From Saccharofermentans sp. (GTDB taxonomy: Bacteria; Bacillota; Clostridia; Saccharofermentanales; Saccharofermentanaceae): 64,000 nt of DNA. The position numbers were made by a program, and so were the translations under genes. The notes beneath the pieces are model-generated. The model worked only from the letters and a program-made list of their open reading frames with translations. It was not told where the DNA came from and ran no database searches. Positions 35,819 to 47,309 of this stretch are shown here, one piece after another; position 1 is the stretch's first letter; each line of letters begins with the position of its first letter. The stretch is from contig JAILNR010000014.1 of assembly GCA_024691325.1 (NCBI GenBank), positions 177,693 through 241,692 of the forward strand, written 5' to 3'.

Positions 35819-35883
35819 TTGTCGGAAATTGTCGAAAATTGTCTCCAATTGTCTCCCAATCCCGCTTTTTTCCCTGCTACGCT
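35819..35883 (+). promoter_or_regulatory. comM-dprA promoter with four tandem TTGTC motifs
   Basis: TTGTC occurs at 35819, 35829, 35839 and 35849, an exact 10-bp period. CCAATCCCGCTTTT follows from 35856, then TACGCT at 35878-35883, 31 nt before the comM ATG. The order and the 22-bp distance from CCAATCCC to the -10-like box equal those of the Tad operon promoter (2572-2637). The first two copies, TTTGTCGGAA and TTGTCGAAA, also resemble Spo0A boxes. Confidence 0.7.
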
Positions 35884-35914
35884 TAAGGCGGAACAAGGAA
35901 AAGGGGAGGTATAA

Positions 35915-37456
35915 ATGTCTTCAAAAGTTGGTATTGTGAGAGTATACACATCCTTTATGGATGGTATGGCTCCGGAAGCGGCAATGATCGAAGTATCTAT
36001 TTGTCCGGGTCTTCCCACATTTGATGTTATAGGGCTGTGTGACCCTTCAATAAGAGAATCAAGAGGGAGGATACAGTCAGCTCTTCTTGCGTCGGGGTTT
36101 AACATGCCCAAGGGCCATATAACGGTATCGATATCGCCTTCATATATAAAGAAGTCCGGAACTGTATTTGATCTTCCTATAGCTATTGGAATGCTTATAG
36201 CTTCAAAACAGATCTGTATGCAGGAAGAAACAGCTATATATGCGTGCGGAGAGATCATGCTCGACGGAACCATAAAGGGAACACCATCTGCAGCTTTACG
36301 TCTCCGGCTTGTCGATAAAGAATACGATTATGTCTTTATACCTGAAGATGAGACCGATGCTGCAAAATGCGCAGGTATAACCGCGATGCCTTTGAATAGA
36401 CTGTCGCAGATACGGATCGCTTTGTCGGAAGGGATGTACGATCCTTGTGAATTCACTTTGGATGACATAAGTGAGTATGATGATGACATTTCTGATTTTT
36501 CAGCTGTCAAAGGTCAGGAGAAGGCGATACGTGCACTGCTTATAGCTGCTGCCGGTGTCCATAACATACTTTTACTTGGAAGCCCCGGATGCGGAAAGAC
36601 CATGGCGGGTAAGATCCTCGCAGGCATTCTTCCTCCTCTTAAAGGTCCGGAGATCGGTGATGTTTACTCTGTAATGGAGGCGGCAGGGCTTAAAGAGGAT
36701 CCTGAGGAGGGACTTATATTAAGTGACAGGCGTCCGTTCCGTTACATTTATCCCGGTATGAGCAAGGGGCGTATCCTGGGTAATCCCGGGAAGTTAATGC
36801 CGGGGGAACTTGCCCTTGCAAATCACGGTGTTCTTTTTGCTGATGAGATCTTTGAGTATAAGCATGATGTGTTGGAGGCTTTACGAGTTCCCCTGGAAGA
36901 TCATGTGGTGAGAATGAGCAGGGACGGGAGGAATTATGCTTTTCCTGCATCGTTCATCTTTGTGGCAGCCGGTAATCCGTGCAGGTGCGGAATGCTCTAC
37001 GAAGAGGGAAGAAGGTGCACTTGTACACCAAGGGTTATTAACAGCTATATGTCCAGGATGTCAGGTCCTATCAAGGACAGGATAGACCTTGTTGCCCAGA
37101 TGAGATCGATCCCGGGCGAGGCTCTTACGAAGTCTGCTGTACGTGAAGAGGTAAGGATCAATCAGAAGATGAGACAACTCGTAAAAGATGCCTGGCAGAT
37201 GCAAAGAGAAAGATTTAACGACGGTATCTTTAATGGTACTTGTCTAAATGTTGATGCTGAAGTGTTCAGGGCGGATTCCAAAGTAATAGATTACGCATCC
37301 GAGATAGCGCAGGCTTGCGGTTTCTCTGCAAGGGGATTTAACCGTCTTTTGAGAGTCGGAAGAACGATCGCGGATCTCGACGGAAGAGAGGACATGGAAG
37401 TTAACGATGTAGCCGAAGCGGGAATCTACAGAAAGGGGGAAACAGTACGTGGATAA
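35915..37456 (+). CDS. comM: ComM/YifB-family Mg chelatase-like AAA+ helicase
   Basis: 513 residues. N-terminal Lon-like ChlI domain (VEVSICPGLPTFDVIGLCDPSIRESRGRIQSAL pattern), Walker A GSPGCGKT near residue 224, Walker B GVLFADEIFEYKHDVLEAL, a zinc-type segment FVAAGNPCRCGMLYEEGRRCTCTP, and a C-terminal MgChl_C domain (FSARGFNRLLRVGRTIADL). ComM is a branch-migration helicase that helps integrate transforming DNA in competent bacteria. GGGGAGG lies 7 nt before the ATG. It overlaps dprA by 8 nt, and its promoter shares architecture with the Tad operon. Confidence 0.95.
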   Translation: MSSKVGIVRVYTSFMDGMAPEAAMIEVSICPGLPTFDVIGLCDPSIRESRGRIQSALLASGFNMPKGHITVSISPSYIKKSGTVFDLPIAIGMLIASKQICMQEETAIYACGEIMLDGTIKGTPSAALRLRLVDKEYDYVFIPEDETDAAKCAGITAMPLNRLSQIRIALSEGMYDPCEFTLDDISEYDDDISDFSAVKGQEKAIRALLIAAAGVHNILLLGSPGCGKTMAGKILAGILPPLKGPEIGDVYSVMEAAGLKEDPEEGLILSDRRPFRYIYPGMSKGRILGNPGKLMPGELALANHGVLFADEIFEYKHDVLEALRVPLEDHVVRMSRDGRNYAFPASFIFVAAGNPCRCGMLYEEGRRCTCTPRVINSYMSRMSGPIKDRIDLVAQMRSIPGEALTKSAVREEVRINQKMRQLVKDAWQMQRERFNDGIFNGTCLNVDAEVFRADSKVIDYASEIAQACGFSARGFNRLLRVGRTIADLDGREDMEVNDVAEAGIYRKGETVRG

Positions 37457-38657
37457 GTATGAATTAATGTGGCTTGAGAATGCAGCGATAAGATTTGTTA
37501 CCCGGATGAACAATAAGACTAATGAGCTGATTATCAATACAGGTCTTTGGGCTGGTGATACACCTATAGTGATGGATGACATTAAGCTTCTTGCCCGTGA
37601 TCTTAATACTCTTAACTTAGGCGATAAATCAAAAGAGGTAATAAGGGATGTAATGAGAAATGAAGAAAGGGTTAAGCTTGAGGTTGAGAAGTATCTGTGG
37701 ATGATAGAGCAATATAATATAAAGCTTGTCCCCAAAGACCATAAAGACTATCCGTATTCATGGAAGAAACTCTCCGGAATGCCGCCGCTTATTTTCGCGC
37801 GGGGTGACACAAGTATATTGTCAAAGATTTCAAGGTGCGGTTCCGCAGCCATCGTCGGTTCGAGGGAAGCGAGCAGGTACGCTTTATACGCTACCGGGCA
37901 GTTCAGTTCTTCTCTTGCGTCAAAAGGTGTTGTAATAGTCTCGGGACTTGCGTTGGGAACAGACCGTAAAGCTCATGAGGCATGCATTAATGCGGGAGGT
38001 AAGACTGTTGCCATTACCGCGGGAGGTTCCGATGTTGTCTATCCGTATCAGAATAAGGATCTGTATGAGAGGATTATTGAAGACGGTGTCCTGATTACTG
38101 AATTGCCGCCCGGTCAGGAAGTAATGAAGCAGTATTTTCCGTCAAGAAACAGACTGATATCGGCATTGTCGGATGTATGTCTTATTATGGAGGCCGGTAT
38201 GTACAGCGGTACATTGCACACGGCATCTTTTGCGGGAAATCAGGGAAAAGACGTCTTTGTTCTTCCGAATAGTATTTATTCAGATAACTGTCTTGGCGGT
38301 CTGCAGCTTTTACGTGATGGCGCTGAGGTCCTCATAGATGTGGATAGCGTTTATGAAAGGATCGTGCATGAGACAGACATAAGACGGGCAGTGCTTAAGG
38401 ATGGTTTGCAGGATGAACAGGATGGTAAAAGAGACTTGCGGCGACTGTCCAGGACTGATCCTGAAGCCTTATCGGAGGATGACTGGAAGACTGTCGTGTG
38501 TGATGAGATATCCGAGCGTCCTAAGAATATAGATGATCTTTGTATTAGTCTCGGAATACCATTCTCATATTTGTCTTCTCTCGTCACGATGCTTGAGACA
38601 GAGGGAAGAATTGCCATTGAACGCGGGAAATATGTTTTGACAATTCCCAATCGTTAA
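37449..38657 (+). CDS. dprA: DNA processing protein DprA/Smf
   Basis: 402 residues. An N-terminal helical region (residues 1-95) is followed by the Rossmann-fold DprA core, with AAIVGSREASRYA, VIVSGLALGTDRKAHEA, ITAGGSDVVYPYQN, FPSRNRLISALSD and MEAGMYSGTLHTASFAG. A C-terminal winged-helix domain (IDDLCISLGIPFSYLSSLVTMLETEGRI) is separated by an acidic linker. DprA loads RecA onto incoming single-stranded DNA. It starts with GTG and overlaps comM by 8 nt, so it is cotranslated with it. Confidence 0.95.
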   Translation: MDKYELMWLENAAIRFVTRMNNKTNELIINTGLWAGDTPIVMDDIKLLARDLNTLNLGDKSKEVIRDVMRNEERVKLEVEKYLWMIEQYNIKLVPKDHKDYPYSWKKLSGMPPLIFARGDTSILSKISRCGSAAIVGSREASRYALYATGQFSSSLASKGVVIVSGLALGTDRKAHEACINAGGKTVAITAGGSDVVYPYQNKDLYERIIEDGVLITELPPGQEVMKQYFPSRNRLISALSDVCLIMEAGMYSGTLHTASFAGNQGKDVFVLPNSIYSDNCLGGLQLLRDGAEVLIDVDSVYERIVHETDIRRAVLKDGLQDEQDGKRDLRRLSRTDPEALSEDDWKTVVCDEISERPKNIDDLCISLGIPFSYLSSLVTMLETEGRIAIERGKYVLTIPNR

Positions 38658-38701
38658 TCTATAGTAAAAAACCGAGAAAGAGAAAGCGGTGATATGAAAA
38701 G

Positions 38702-40849
38702 ATGGGAAAGAATCTTGTAATTGTCGAGTCTCCCGCTAAGGCGAAGACCATTGAGAGATATCTCGGACAAGATTATAAAGTAACGGCAACGGTAGGTCAC
38801 TTCAGAGATCTGCCGGATAAAACTTTGGGTGTAAATGTAGATAATGATTTTAAGCCCTTATATATAGATAAGAATGTAAAAGTAAAAAAAGAACTTATAT
38901 CACTTGCCGAGAAATCTGATTTTGTTTATATCGCTACCGACCCTGACCGCGAGGGAGAAGCGATTGCATGGCATGTTGCCAAAACACTTAAGATTGATCC
39001 GGCGTCCAAGTGCCGCGTAACATTCAATGAGATTACGAAGAAAGCTGTCCTTGAGGCTATTAATGCTCCGAGAACAATAGATATGGATCTTGTTAACGCA
39101 CAGCAGGCAAGACGTATACTGGACAGACTTGTAGGTTATGAGTTAAGTCCGCTTCTTTGTAAGAAGATAAGGACCGGTCTGTCTGCAGGCCGCGTTCAGT
39201 CTGTTGTTACCAGAATGGTAATGGATAAGGATGCTGAGATAGAGGCATTTATTCCTGAAGACTATTGGAATTTAAGTGCGGAGGTTACACCCGGTGCCAA
39301 GAAGGATGCTTTTGTTGTTAAGTATCTGGGAACAATGGAAGGCACGGAACTTGTAAAACCCGAGGGCGGAAGGATCGGTGATGAGAAGACTGCCCGGAGG
39401 ATCTTCGACAATATTAAGGATAATGACTTTACTGCTGTTACGGTAAAGAAGGGAAAGGGTTCAAGGAAGCCTGCACCTCCGTTTACCACATCCACAATGC
39501 AGCAGGAAGCATCAAGAAGGATCGGATTTACTACAAGAACAACGACCAGAGTTGCCCAGCAGCTTTATGAAGGTGTCAATATCGCAGGTCAGGGTCAGAC
39601 TGCTCTCGTTACTTATATAAGAACAGACTCCGTACGTGTATCTGATGAGGCTGTTACGGCTTCGCACGGCTTGATCTCCAAGCAGTACGGTTCCAATTAT
39701 GTTTGTCCTTATAAGAGACAGTATAAGAACAGAAACTCATCTCAGGATGCTCACGAGGCGATAAGACCTTCCCACTTTGATTTGGATCCCGAGTCAGTAA
39801 AGTCGTCTTTGACCACTGAGCAGTATAAGCTTTATAAGTTGATCTGGGAGAGATTCCTCGCTTCACAGATGGCAGATGCTGTTACAAACACGGTAAGCAT
39901 CGATGCCAAGTGTAATGATGATGTATTCAGAGCAACGGGCGAGACCGTAGTATTCCCGGGATTCCTCGCAGCTTACGGTGATATCAAGAGTGAGAAGAAC
40001 GGTGATGACGGTAAGGCTATCCTTCCTGATATCGAAGAAGGACAGGTGCTGAAGAATCTCGGTGCCAAGTGTGAGGCCAAGCAGACTCTTCCTCCGGCTC
40101 ACTATAATGAAGCTTCTCTTATTAAGGCAATGGAGGAATTCGGTATCGGAAGACCTTCAACATACTCGAAGACCATTACTACTGTTTTGGATCGTAAGTA
40201 TGTCGATAAGGACGGTAAGAATCTTCTTATTACAGACCTCGGAAAACTTGTTACCGTAATGCTTGAGGAGAACTTCAATGAGATCGTTGATGTTTCTTTC
40301 ACGGCTGATATGGAAGAAAGACTTGATAATGTCGAGATGGGTAAGAAGGACTGGGTAGCTTTGCTTAAGGAGTTCTATCCTGATTTCCACGAGAAGATCA
40401 AGACGGCAGACGCGAGTATCGAGAAGATAAAGGTAGAGGATGTTAAGACCGGTGAGAAGTGTCCGGACTGCGGCGGTGATCTTGTAATAAAGGATGGAAG
40501 GAACGGTAAGTTTATTGCATGCTCCAATTATCCTGACTGCAGATATACGAGAAATATTGAAGTTCAGGCGAAGGGTAAATGTCCCTTGTGCGGATCGGGA
40601 CTTCTTATTAAGAAGACAATAAAGAACAGAAAGACCTTCTACGTTTGTGATAAGAAGGGTTCTGACCCTGATTGTAAATTTATCTCATGGGATCTTCCTA
40701 TGGACGATAAGAAGTGCGAAGTATGCGGTTCATATATGGTTCTCCACAGATTCAGGGGAAAGATGTATCCCAGATGTGCTAATGAGGAGTGTGAATCACG
40801 TAAGACGCGCAAGAAATCCGATAAAGACGGTGAGTCTAAGGATGAGTGA
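38702..40849 (+). CDS. topA: DNA topoisomerase I
   Basis: 715-residue type IA topoisomerase that relaxes negative supercoils. The TOPRIM domain opens with VIVESPAKAKTIERYLG and has ATDPDREGEAIAWH. The active-site tyrosine is in TALVTYIRTDSVR near residue 305. Three C-terminal zinc-ribbon units (CPDCGGDLV, CPLCGSGLL, CEVCGSYMV) are followed by a Lys/Glu-rich tail. It follows dprA by 44 nt, a common Bacillota order (dprA-topA-trmFO), and overlaps trmFO by 8 nt. Confidence 0.98.
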   Translation: MGKNLVIVESPAKAKTIERYLGQDYKVTATVGHFRDLPDKTLGVNVDNDFKPLYIDKNVKVKKELISLAEKSDFVYIATDPDREGEAIAWHVAKTLKIDPASKCRVTFNEITKKAVLEAINAPRTIDMDLVNAQQARRILDRLVGYELSPLLCKKIRTGLSAGRVQSVVTRMVMDKDAEIEAFIPEDYWNLSAEVTPGAKKDAFVVKYLGTMEGTELVKPEGGRIGDEKTARRIFDNIKDNDFTAVTVKKGKGSRKPAPPFTTSTMQQEASRRIGFTTRTTTRVAQQLYEGVNIAGQGQTALVTYIRTDSVRVSDEAVTASHGLISKQYGSNYVCPYKRQYKNRNSSQDAHEAIRPSHFDLDPESVKSSLTTEQYKLYKLIWERFLASQMADAVTNTVSIDAKCNDDVFRATGETVVFPGFLAAYGDIKSEKNGDDGKAILPDIEEGQVLKNLGAKCEAKQTLPPAHYNEASLIKAMEEFGIGRPSTYSKTITTVLDRKYVDKDGKNLLITDLGKLVTVMLEENFNEIVDVSFTADMEERLDNVEMGKKDWVALLKEFYPDFHEKIKTADASIEKIKVEDVKTGEKCPDCGGDLVIKDGRNGKFIACSNYPDCRYTRNIEVQAKGKCPLCGSGLLIKKTIKNRKTFYVCDKKGSDPDCKFISWDLPMDDKKCEVCGSYMVLHRFRGKMYPRCANEECESRKTRKKSDKDGESKDE

Positions 40850-42188
40850 TTCAAAAGACAGGATCAAAGTAATAGGAGCCGGCCTCGCGGGATGTGAGGC
40901 TGCTTTTTTAATTTCGCGGATGGGGATCGAAGTTGATCTTTACGAGATGAAGCCTGTCCGTAAAAGCCCTGCCCACAAGAGTGATAATTTTGCTGAACTT
41001 GTTTGCAGTAATTCATTACGGGCCGCTTCAATTACTAATGCAGTCGGTCTTCTTAAAGAAGAATTAAGACGCATGGGTTCTTTGATCATGGAAGCAGCTG
41101 ATAAGGCCGAGGTGCCTGCCGGCGGAGCTTTGGCTGTTGACCGAGAAGAGTTCTCAGGATTTATTACTGACAAGATAAAAAATGATCCCCGTATCAATGT
41201 GATAAGCGCTGAAGTCGATAAGATACCTGATGACGGCATAGTAATTATAGCTACGGGGCCTCTTACTGACGGCAAGTTCTATGATGAGATAATGACTTTG
41301 ACAGGGGACGCTGACCTTCATTTCTTTGATGCAGCGGCACCTATCGTTTCTTATGATTCTATCGATATGAATAAGGCTTTCAGACAGTCACGTTACGGCA
41401 AGGGCGGCAACGATTATATCAACTGTCCCATGAATGAAGAGGAATACAAAGCTTTTTATAATGAACTGATTACTGCACAGAAGGCTGATGTACACGGCGG
41501 GATCGATAAGATCAATGTCTTTGAAGGATGCATGCCGATCGAAGTAATGGCATCAAGGGGCGAGGATACAATGAGATTCGGGCCTCTTAAGCCCGTGGGA
41601 CTTGTTGACCCGAAGACCGGAAAGGAACCGTATGCATGTCTTCAGTTAAGGCAGGATGACAGGGCATCAACTATGTATAACCTTGTAGGTTTCCAGACAC
41701 GGCTTAAGTTTGGTGAGCAAAAGCGCGTCTTCGGTATGATACCGGGACTCGAGAATGCCGAGTTTTTAAGGTATGGCGTCATGCACAGGAATACCTATAT
41801 CAATTCTCCAAAGCTTCTTAACAGCGATTACAGCATGAGAACAAGGCCCGATATCTTCTTTGCAGGTCAGATAACCGGAGTTGAAGGGTATATCGAATCT
41901 GCGGCTTCCGGATTCCTTGCGGGTTTTTACGCAGCAATGCGTTTTATGGATAAAGTTCCTTCTATGGGTCCTGATAACGAGACCGTGATCGGAGCTATGG
42001 CTTCTTATGTATCGGACGAGACGGTAAAGAAGTTCGTTCCTATGAATGCAAACTTCGGAATAGTGGCTCCGATGCCGGGAAGATTTAAGGGTAAGACTGC
42101 AAAGCAGGATAAAAATGCAGCTATAGCAGAGCGCTCACTTGCGAAAATCGATGCTTTTAGCGATATAATCAAAGATATAACAGTTTAA
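40842..42188 (+). CDS. trmFO: Methylenetetrahydrofolate--tRNA-(uracil-5-)-methyltransferase TrmFO
   Basis: 448-residue flavoprotein that makes ribothymidine 54 in the tRNA T-loop using methylene-THF. FAD-binding VIGAGLAGCEAAFLISRMG near the N-terminus, the NFAELVCSNSLR signature, and the C-terminal GQITGVEGYIESAASGFLAG typical of the GidA/TrmFO group. The frame continues upstream through topA, but the ATG at 40842 gives the normal start and an 8-nt coupling overlap. The next gene follows 12 nt later. Confidence 0.97.
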   Translation: MSDSKDRIKVIGAGLAGCEAAFLISRMGIEVDLYEMKPVRKSPAHKSDNFAELVCSNSLRAASITNAVGLLKEELRRMGSLIMEAADKAEVPAGGALAVDREEFSGFITDKIKNDPRINVISAEVDKIPDDGIVIIATGPLTDGKFYDEIMTLTGDADLHFFDAAAPIVSYDSIDMNKAFRQSRYGKGGNDYINCPMNEEEYKAFYNELITAQKADVHGGIDKINVFEGCMPIEVMASRGEDTMRFGPLKPVGLVDPKTGKEPYACLQLRQDDRASTMYNLVGFQTRLKFGEQKRVFGMIPGLENAEFLRYGVMHRNTYINSPKLLNSDYSMRTRPDIFFAGQITGVEGYIESAASGFLAGFYAAMRFMDKVPSMGPDNETVIGAMASYVSDETVKKFVPMNANFGIVAPMPGRFKGKTAKQDKNAAIAERSLAKIDAFSDIIKDITV

Positions 42189-42200
42189 AAGGAGATTCAG

Positions 42201-43181
42201 ATGAATCTGAAGAAAGTACCTCAGCAAGATTACGAGCCCGCTCAGCATGGTCCCGTATTTAATTTTCTATATTCACTTAAGACGCATTTCCTGACAATAA
42301 TGTCGGTTAATTTCTTATTCCTTGTATTCAATATTCCGATGATGCTGGTGGCCTTTGGCTTCTCGCTTGTGTTCCTTCCTTACATGAACAGTGTTTTTGA
42401 GCCTACAGCTTTTGCACAGTTTATGTACGATTCGGGCGTTGTCGGAAACGAGGCTATTAATGATGTTGGCGCTGATGCTGCCTTTCAGATCTATTATCTC
42501 ATTGTTTTATTCTGTGTAATGTTTCTTCTGGGTAGCACGTTGCTTGTCATTGGACCTTTCCAGGCAGGCTTCTCACAGATATACAGAAACTTTTACAGGC
42601 AGGAAGGTGTATTCCTTTTTAACGATTTTAAAGAAGGTCTTATAAGAAACTGGAAGCAGTCACTCGGTGCATCTGTTATTTCGCTGGTGTTTACGGCGGT
42701 TGATCTCCTCGCTATCGGTTTTTACTTAAATACCGGTACCCGTTTTGGTACCATAGCGGCGACTGTATTTGTTCTTTTGTTCTTCATGTTTATCGTTATC
42801 CAGAACATGGTATATACGATGATAGTATCAAGAGAAATATCCCTGCCCAAGATATACAAGAATGCATTCCTGTTTTTCCTCATGAAGTTCGGACCCTGCT
42901 TAGGCCTTATATTCCTGCTGATCGTAATGCTTATAGTAATACCTGCGATGCTCATGGTTACCACTACTTATTTTGCATACGCATTAGTTGTTATTTACTA
43001 TCTGACTTTAGTATTCGGTATTATTCAGTACACATTCGCTTACTTCACGGGCGAGCTTATTAATGAATACATCGAGCCTTTAAGCCCCACGCCTGAGCCT
43101 GAATATGAAGATGAGTTTGGGGATGACGATGATGACGGCACCCCGGACAAAGAGGAGGAAGATGGAGAGCCGGCTGAATGA
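42201..43181 (+). CDS. Polytopic membrane protein, DUF624/YesL-like
   Basis: 326 residues with about six membrane helices (around 32-58, 98-125, 155-178, 190-212, 225-262 and a last pair near 265-290). The cytoplasmic tail is acidic (YEDEFGDDDDDGTPDKEEED). The N-terminal FLTIMSVNFLFLVFNIPMML and the GPFQAGFSQIYRNFYR loop resemble DUF624 (YesL) proteins, which often accompany sugar transport genes; none is present here. GGAG is 7 nt before the ATG. It overlaps the PP2C gene by 20 nt. Confidence 0.7.
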   Translation: MNLKKVPQQDYEPAQHGPVFNFLYSLKTHFLTIMSVNFLFLVFNIPMMLVAFGFSLVFLPYMNSVFEPTAFAQFMYDSGVVGNEAINDVGADAAFQIYYLIVLFCVMFLLGSTLLVIGPFQAGFSQIYRNFYRQEGVFLFNDFKEGLIRNWKQSLGASVISLVFTAVDLLAIGFYLNTGTRFGTIAATVFVLLFFMFIVIQNMVYTMIVSREISLPKIYKNAFLFFLMKFGPCLGLIFLLIVMLIVIPAMLMVTTTYFAYALVVIYYLTLVFGIIQYTFAYFTGELINEYIEPLSPTPEPEYEDEFGDDDDDGTPDKEEEDGEPAE

Positions 43182-44043
43182 TCTTCCACAGCTTCAGGGC
43201 GTCGTTATAATCGCTCTGGTGCTTCTCGTATTGGCTGTAACCGCGTTTATCGGTATAGCTGTTGTTTATGCGAGAAAGAGGAAAAGCAGCCGTAATGATG
43301 ATTCGGACCTTTCCATCGACTGTGCTTACTTCATTGAGGTAGGCAACCGTCCCTCACAGCAGGATTCTCTTTTTGTATCGCCTCTTGATGATTACCGTAA
43401 ATTCGGAATAACCGCAGTTGTTGCAGACGGTATGGGCGGAATGGAATATGGTGGGGAGATATCAGAGAAGATCGTAAAGCATATTGAACAGATGAGTCCG
43501 TTATCCTTCTTTGCGACCGAGCAGAATTCAGATGAGATCAGGCGTCTTTCAAACTCCTTATATGATGAGTACAAATTATCAGGCGGATCAACGCTTGCGA
43601 TGATCCAGATAACCGGACACTTCATGAATTACTATAGTGTTGGGGACAGCGACATTATACTGATCAGAGGCGGGAATCCCACTATACTTAATCCAAGACA
43701 GAATTATATGACTCTGCTTATCAAGTCGTTGTGCCGTAATAACAAGCAGACGCAGACGGCGTATACAAATTCCAAGTCACGAGCTCTTATAGACTTCATG
43801 GGTAACCAGAATCCACACGTTATATATACAAAGAAACCCATGAGGATCTTCGATGGGGATGTAATAATCGTAAGTTCAGACGGACTTACTGATGCCGTAT
43901 CATTGAGGCATATACCGAACTATATCAAGGACCGTGCGGCCGGAACCGCAGCTGCCCTGAAGCGTGCTGTTGCAGCACGCAACCGTCCCAAACAGGATAA
44001 CTACACTGCTATAGTGTTCTCGGTAAAAAGGAGTCTTTTATGA
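43162..44043 (+). CDS. Membrane-anchored PP2C-type serine/threonine phosphatase
   Basis: 293 residues. One N-terminal membrane helix (VVIIALVLLVLAVTAFIGIAVVY) and a cytoplasmic PPM/PP2C domain with metal-binding signatures: NRPSQQDSLFV, VVADGMGGMEYG, SGGSTLAMIQI, SVGDSDIILIR, VSSDGLTDAV and a final QDNYTAIVF. All the usual aspartates appear present, so it is probably active. I use the ATG at 43162, preceded by AGGAGG, which lies within the end of the previous gene. It overlaps the following degenerate PP2C-like gene by 4 nt. A cognate Ser/Thr kinase is not in the window. Confidence 0.88.
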   Translation: MESRLNDLPQLQGVVIIALVLLVLAVTAFIGIAVVYARKRKSSRNDDSDLSIDCAYFIEVGNRPSQQDSLFVSPLDDYRKFGITAVVADGMGGMEYGGEISEKIVKHIEQMSPLSFFATEQNSDEIRRLSNSLYDEYKLSGGSTLAMIQITGHFMNYYSVGDSDIILIRGGNPTILNPRQNYMTLLIKSLCRNNKQTQTAYTNSKSRALIDFMGNQNPHVIYTKKPMRIFDGDVIIVSSDGLTDAVSLRHIPNYIKDRAAGTAAALKRAVAARNRPKQDNYTAIVFSVKRSLL

Positions 44044-44600
44044 TCGAGAATTATATCCTGATGCATAAGGGCGGACAGGACGAGTACCGCGATAATATCT
44101 TTGTCAATTATTCATCTGCGCTTACGATGGCTATTCTTTATCTTCCTTCTGAAACTGAGTTTTCTGTGACGGATGAAGCTTCCGTTGCTGCACTTGTTCA
44201 GGGAAGTTCCAAGATGGATTTTAAGGCTTTGTCTGATTCCATATATCCTATCCTTACGGAACTTAAGAATTACATGCTCATAAGGATCGATGATAAAGCC
44301 ATCAATATCGAGCGCCACGGCAAGGTATATGCTTACATCGTACAAGGCGGTGAATTGAAGATGCTTCCGAACGGAATGACAGCTCTTGAAGATGAAGACC
44401 GTGTTATCTGCTGTACAGGAGAATTCATAAGACACCTTAACGATATAGCGATCTTATCCGATGCCGTATCATCCGATAGTGCAGAAGAGTGGATGGATAA
44501 CATGGTTTGCCGCATTTCTGACAAGAATAGGCTCTCCGAAGGCAACCTTACTGCTGTTACAATGATAGTAAGGTCAAACGATGTCATGAGATTGGCTTAA
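44040..44600 (+). CDS. PP2C-like protein lacking metal-binding residues
   Basis: 186 residues, coupled to the active PP2C gene by an ATGA overlap. The chain runs like a shortened PP2C fold: GQDEYRDNIFV in place of the N-terminal DxD strand, HGKVYAYIVQGGELKMLPNG where PP2C has the GDS-R-Y strand, ALEDEDRVICCTGEF in place of the SDG-D strand, and a final GNLTAVTMIV like NxTAIVF. The characteristic DGMGG and SDG aspartates are absent, so it is probably a pseudophosphatase regulator of its neighbour. This homology is my reading of pattern order and needs a profile search. Confidence 0.5.
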   Translation: MIENYILMHKGGQDEYRDNIFVNYSSALTMAILYLPSETEFSVTDEASVAALVQGSSKMDFKALSDSIYPILTELKNYMLIRIDDKAINIERHGKVYAYIVQGGELKMLPNGMTALEDEDRVICCTGEFIRHLNDIAILSDAVSSDSAEEWMDNMVCRISDKNRLSEGNLTAVTMIVRSNDVMRLA

Positions 44601-44621
44601 AACTTCTATCGGAGAAATAAA

Positions 44622-47222
<2,601 letters not shown>

Positions 47223-47241
47223 AAGCCTTACGATTATAACG

Positions 47242-47271
47242 AAAACACCACTTCGTTTGAAGTGGTGTTTT
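47242..47271 (-). terminator. Terminator of the DUF4214 gene, just upstream of queA
   Basis: Perfect 13-bp inverted repeat AAAACACCACTTC / GAAGTGGTGTTTT with a 4-nt loop, 39-68 nt after the DUF4214 stop codon in the direction of transcription. It could work on both strands, as each arm ends in TTTT. Confidence 0.85.
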
Positions 47272-47309
47272 GCTTATCATATTATTCAAAAATGATGTCG
47301 TTCTGCATA

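Noticed and set aside
40647..40841. N-terminal extension of TrmFO by 65 residues
   Set aside because: It is read through the topA zinc-ribbon region in another frame; the ATG at 40842 matches the family N-terminus.
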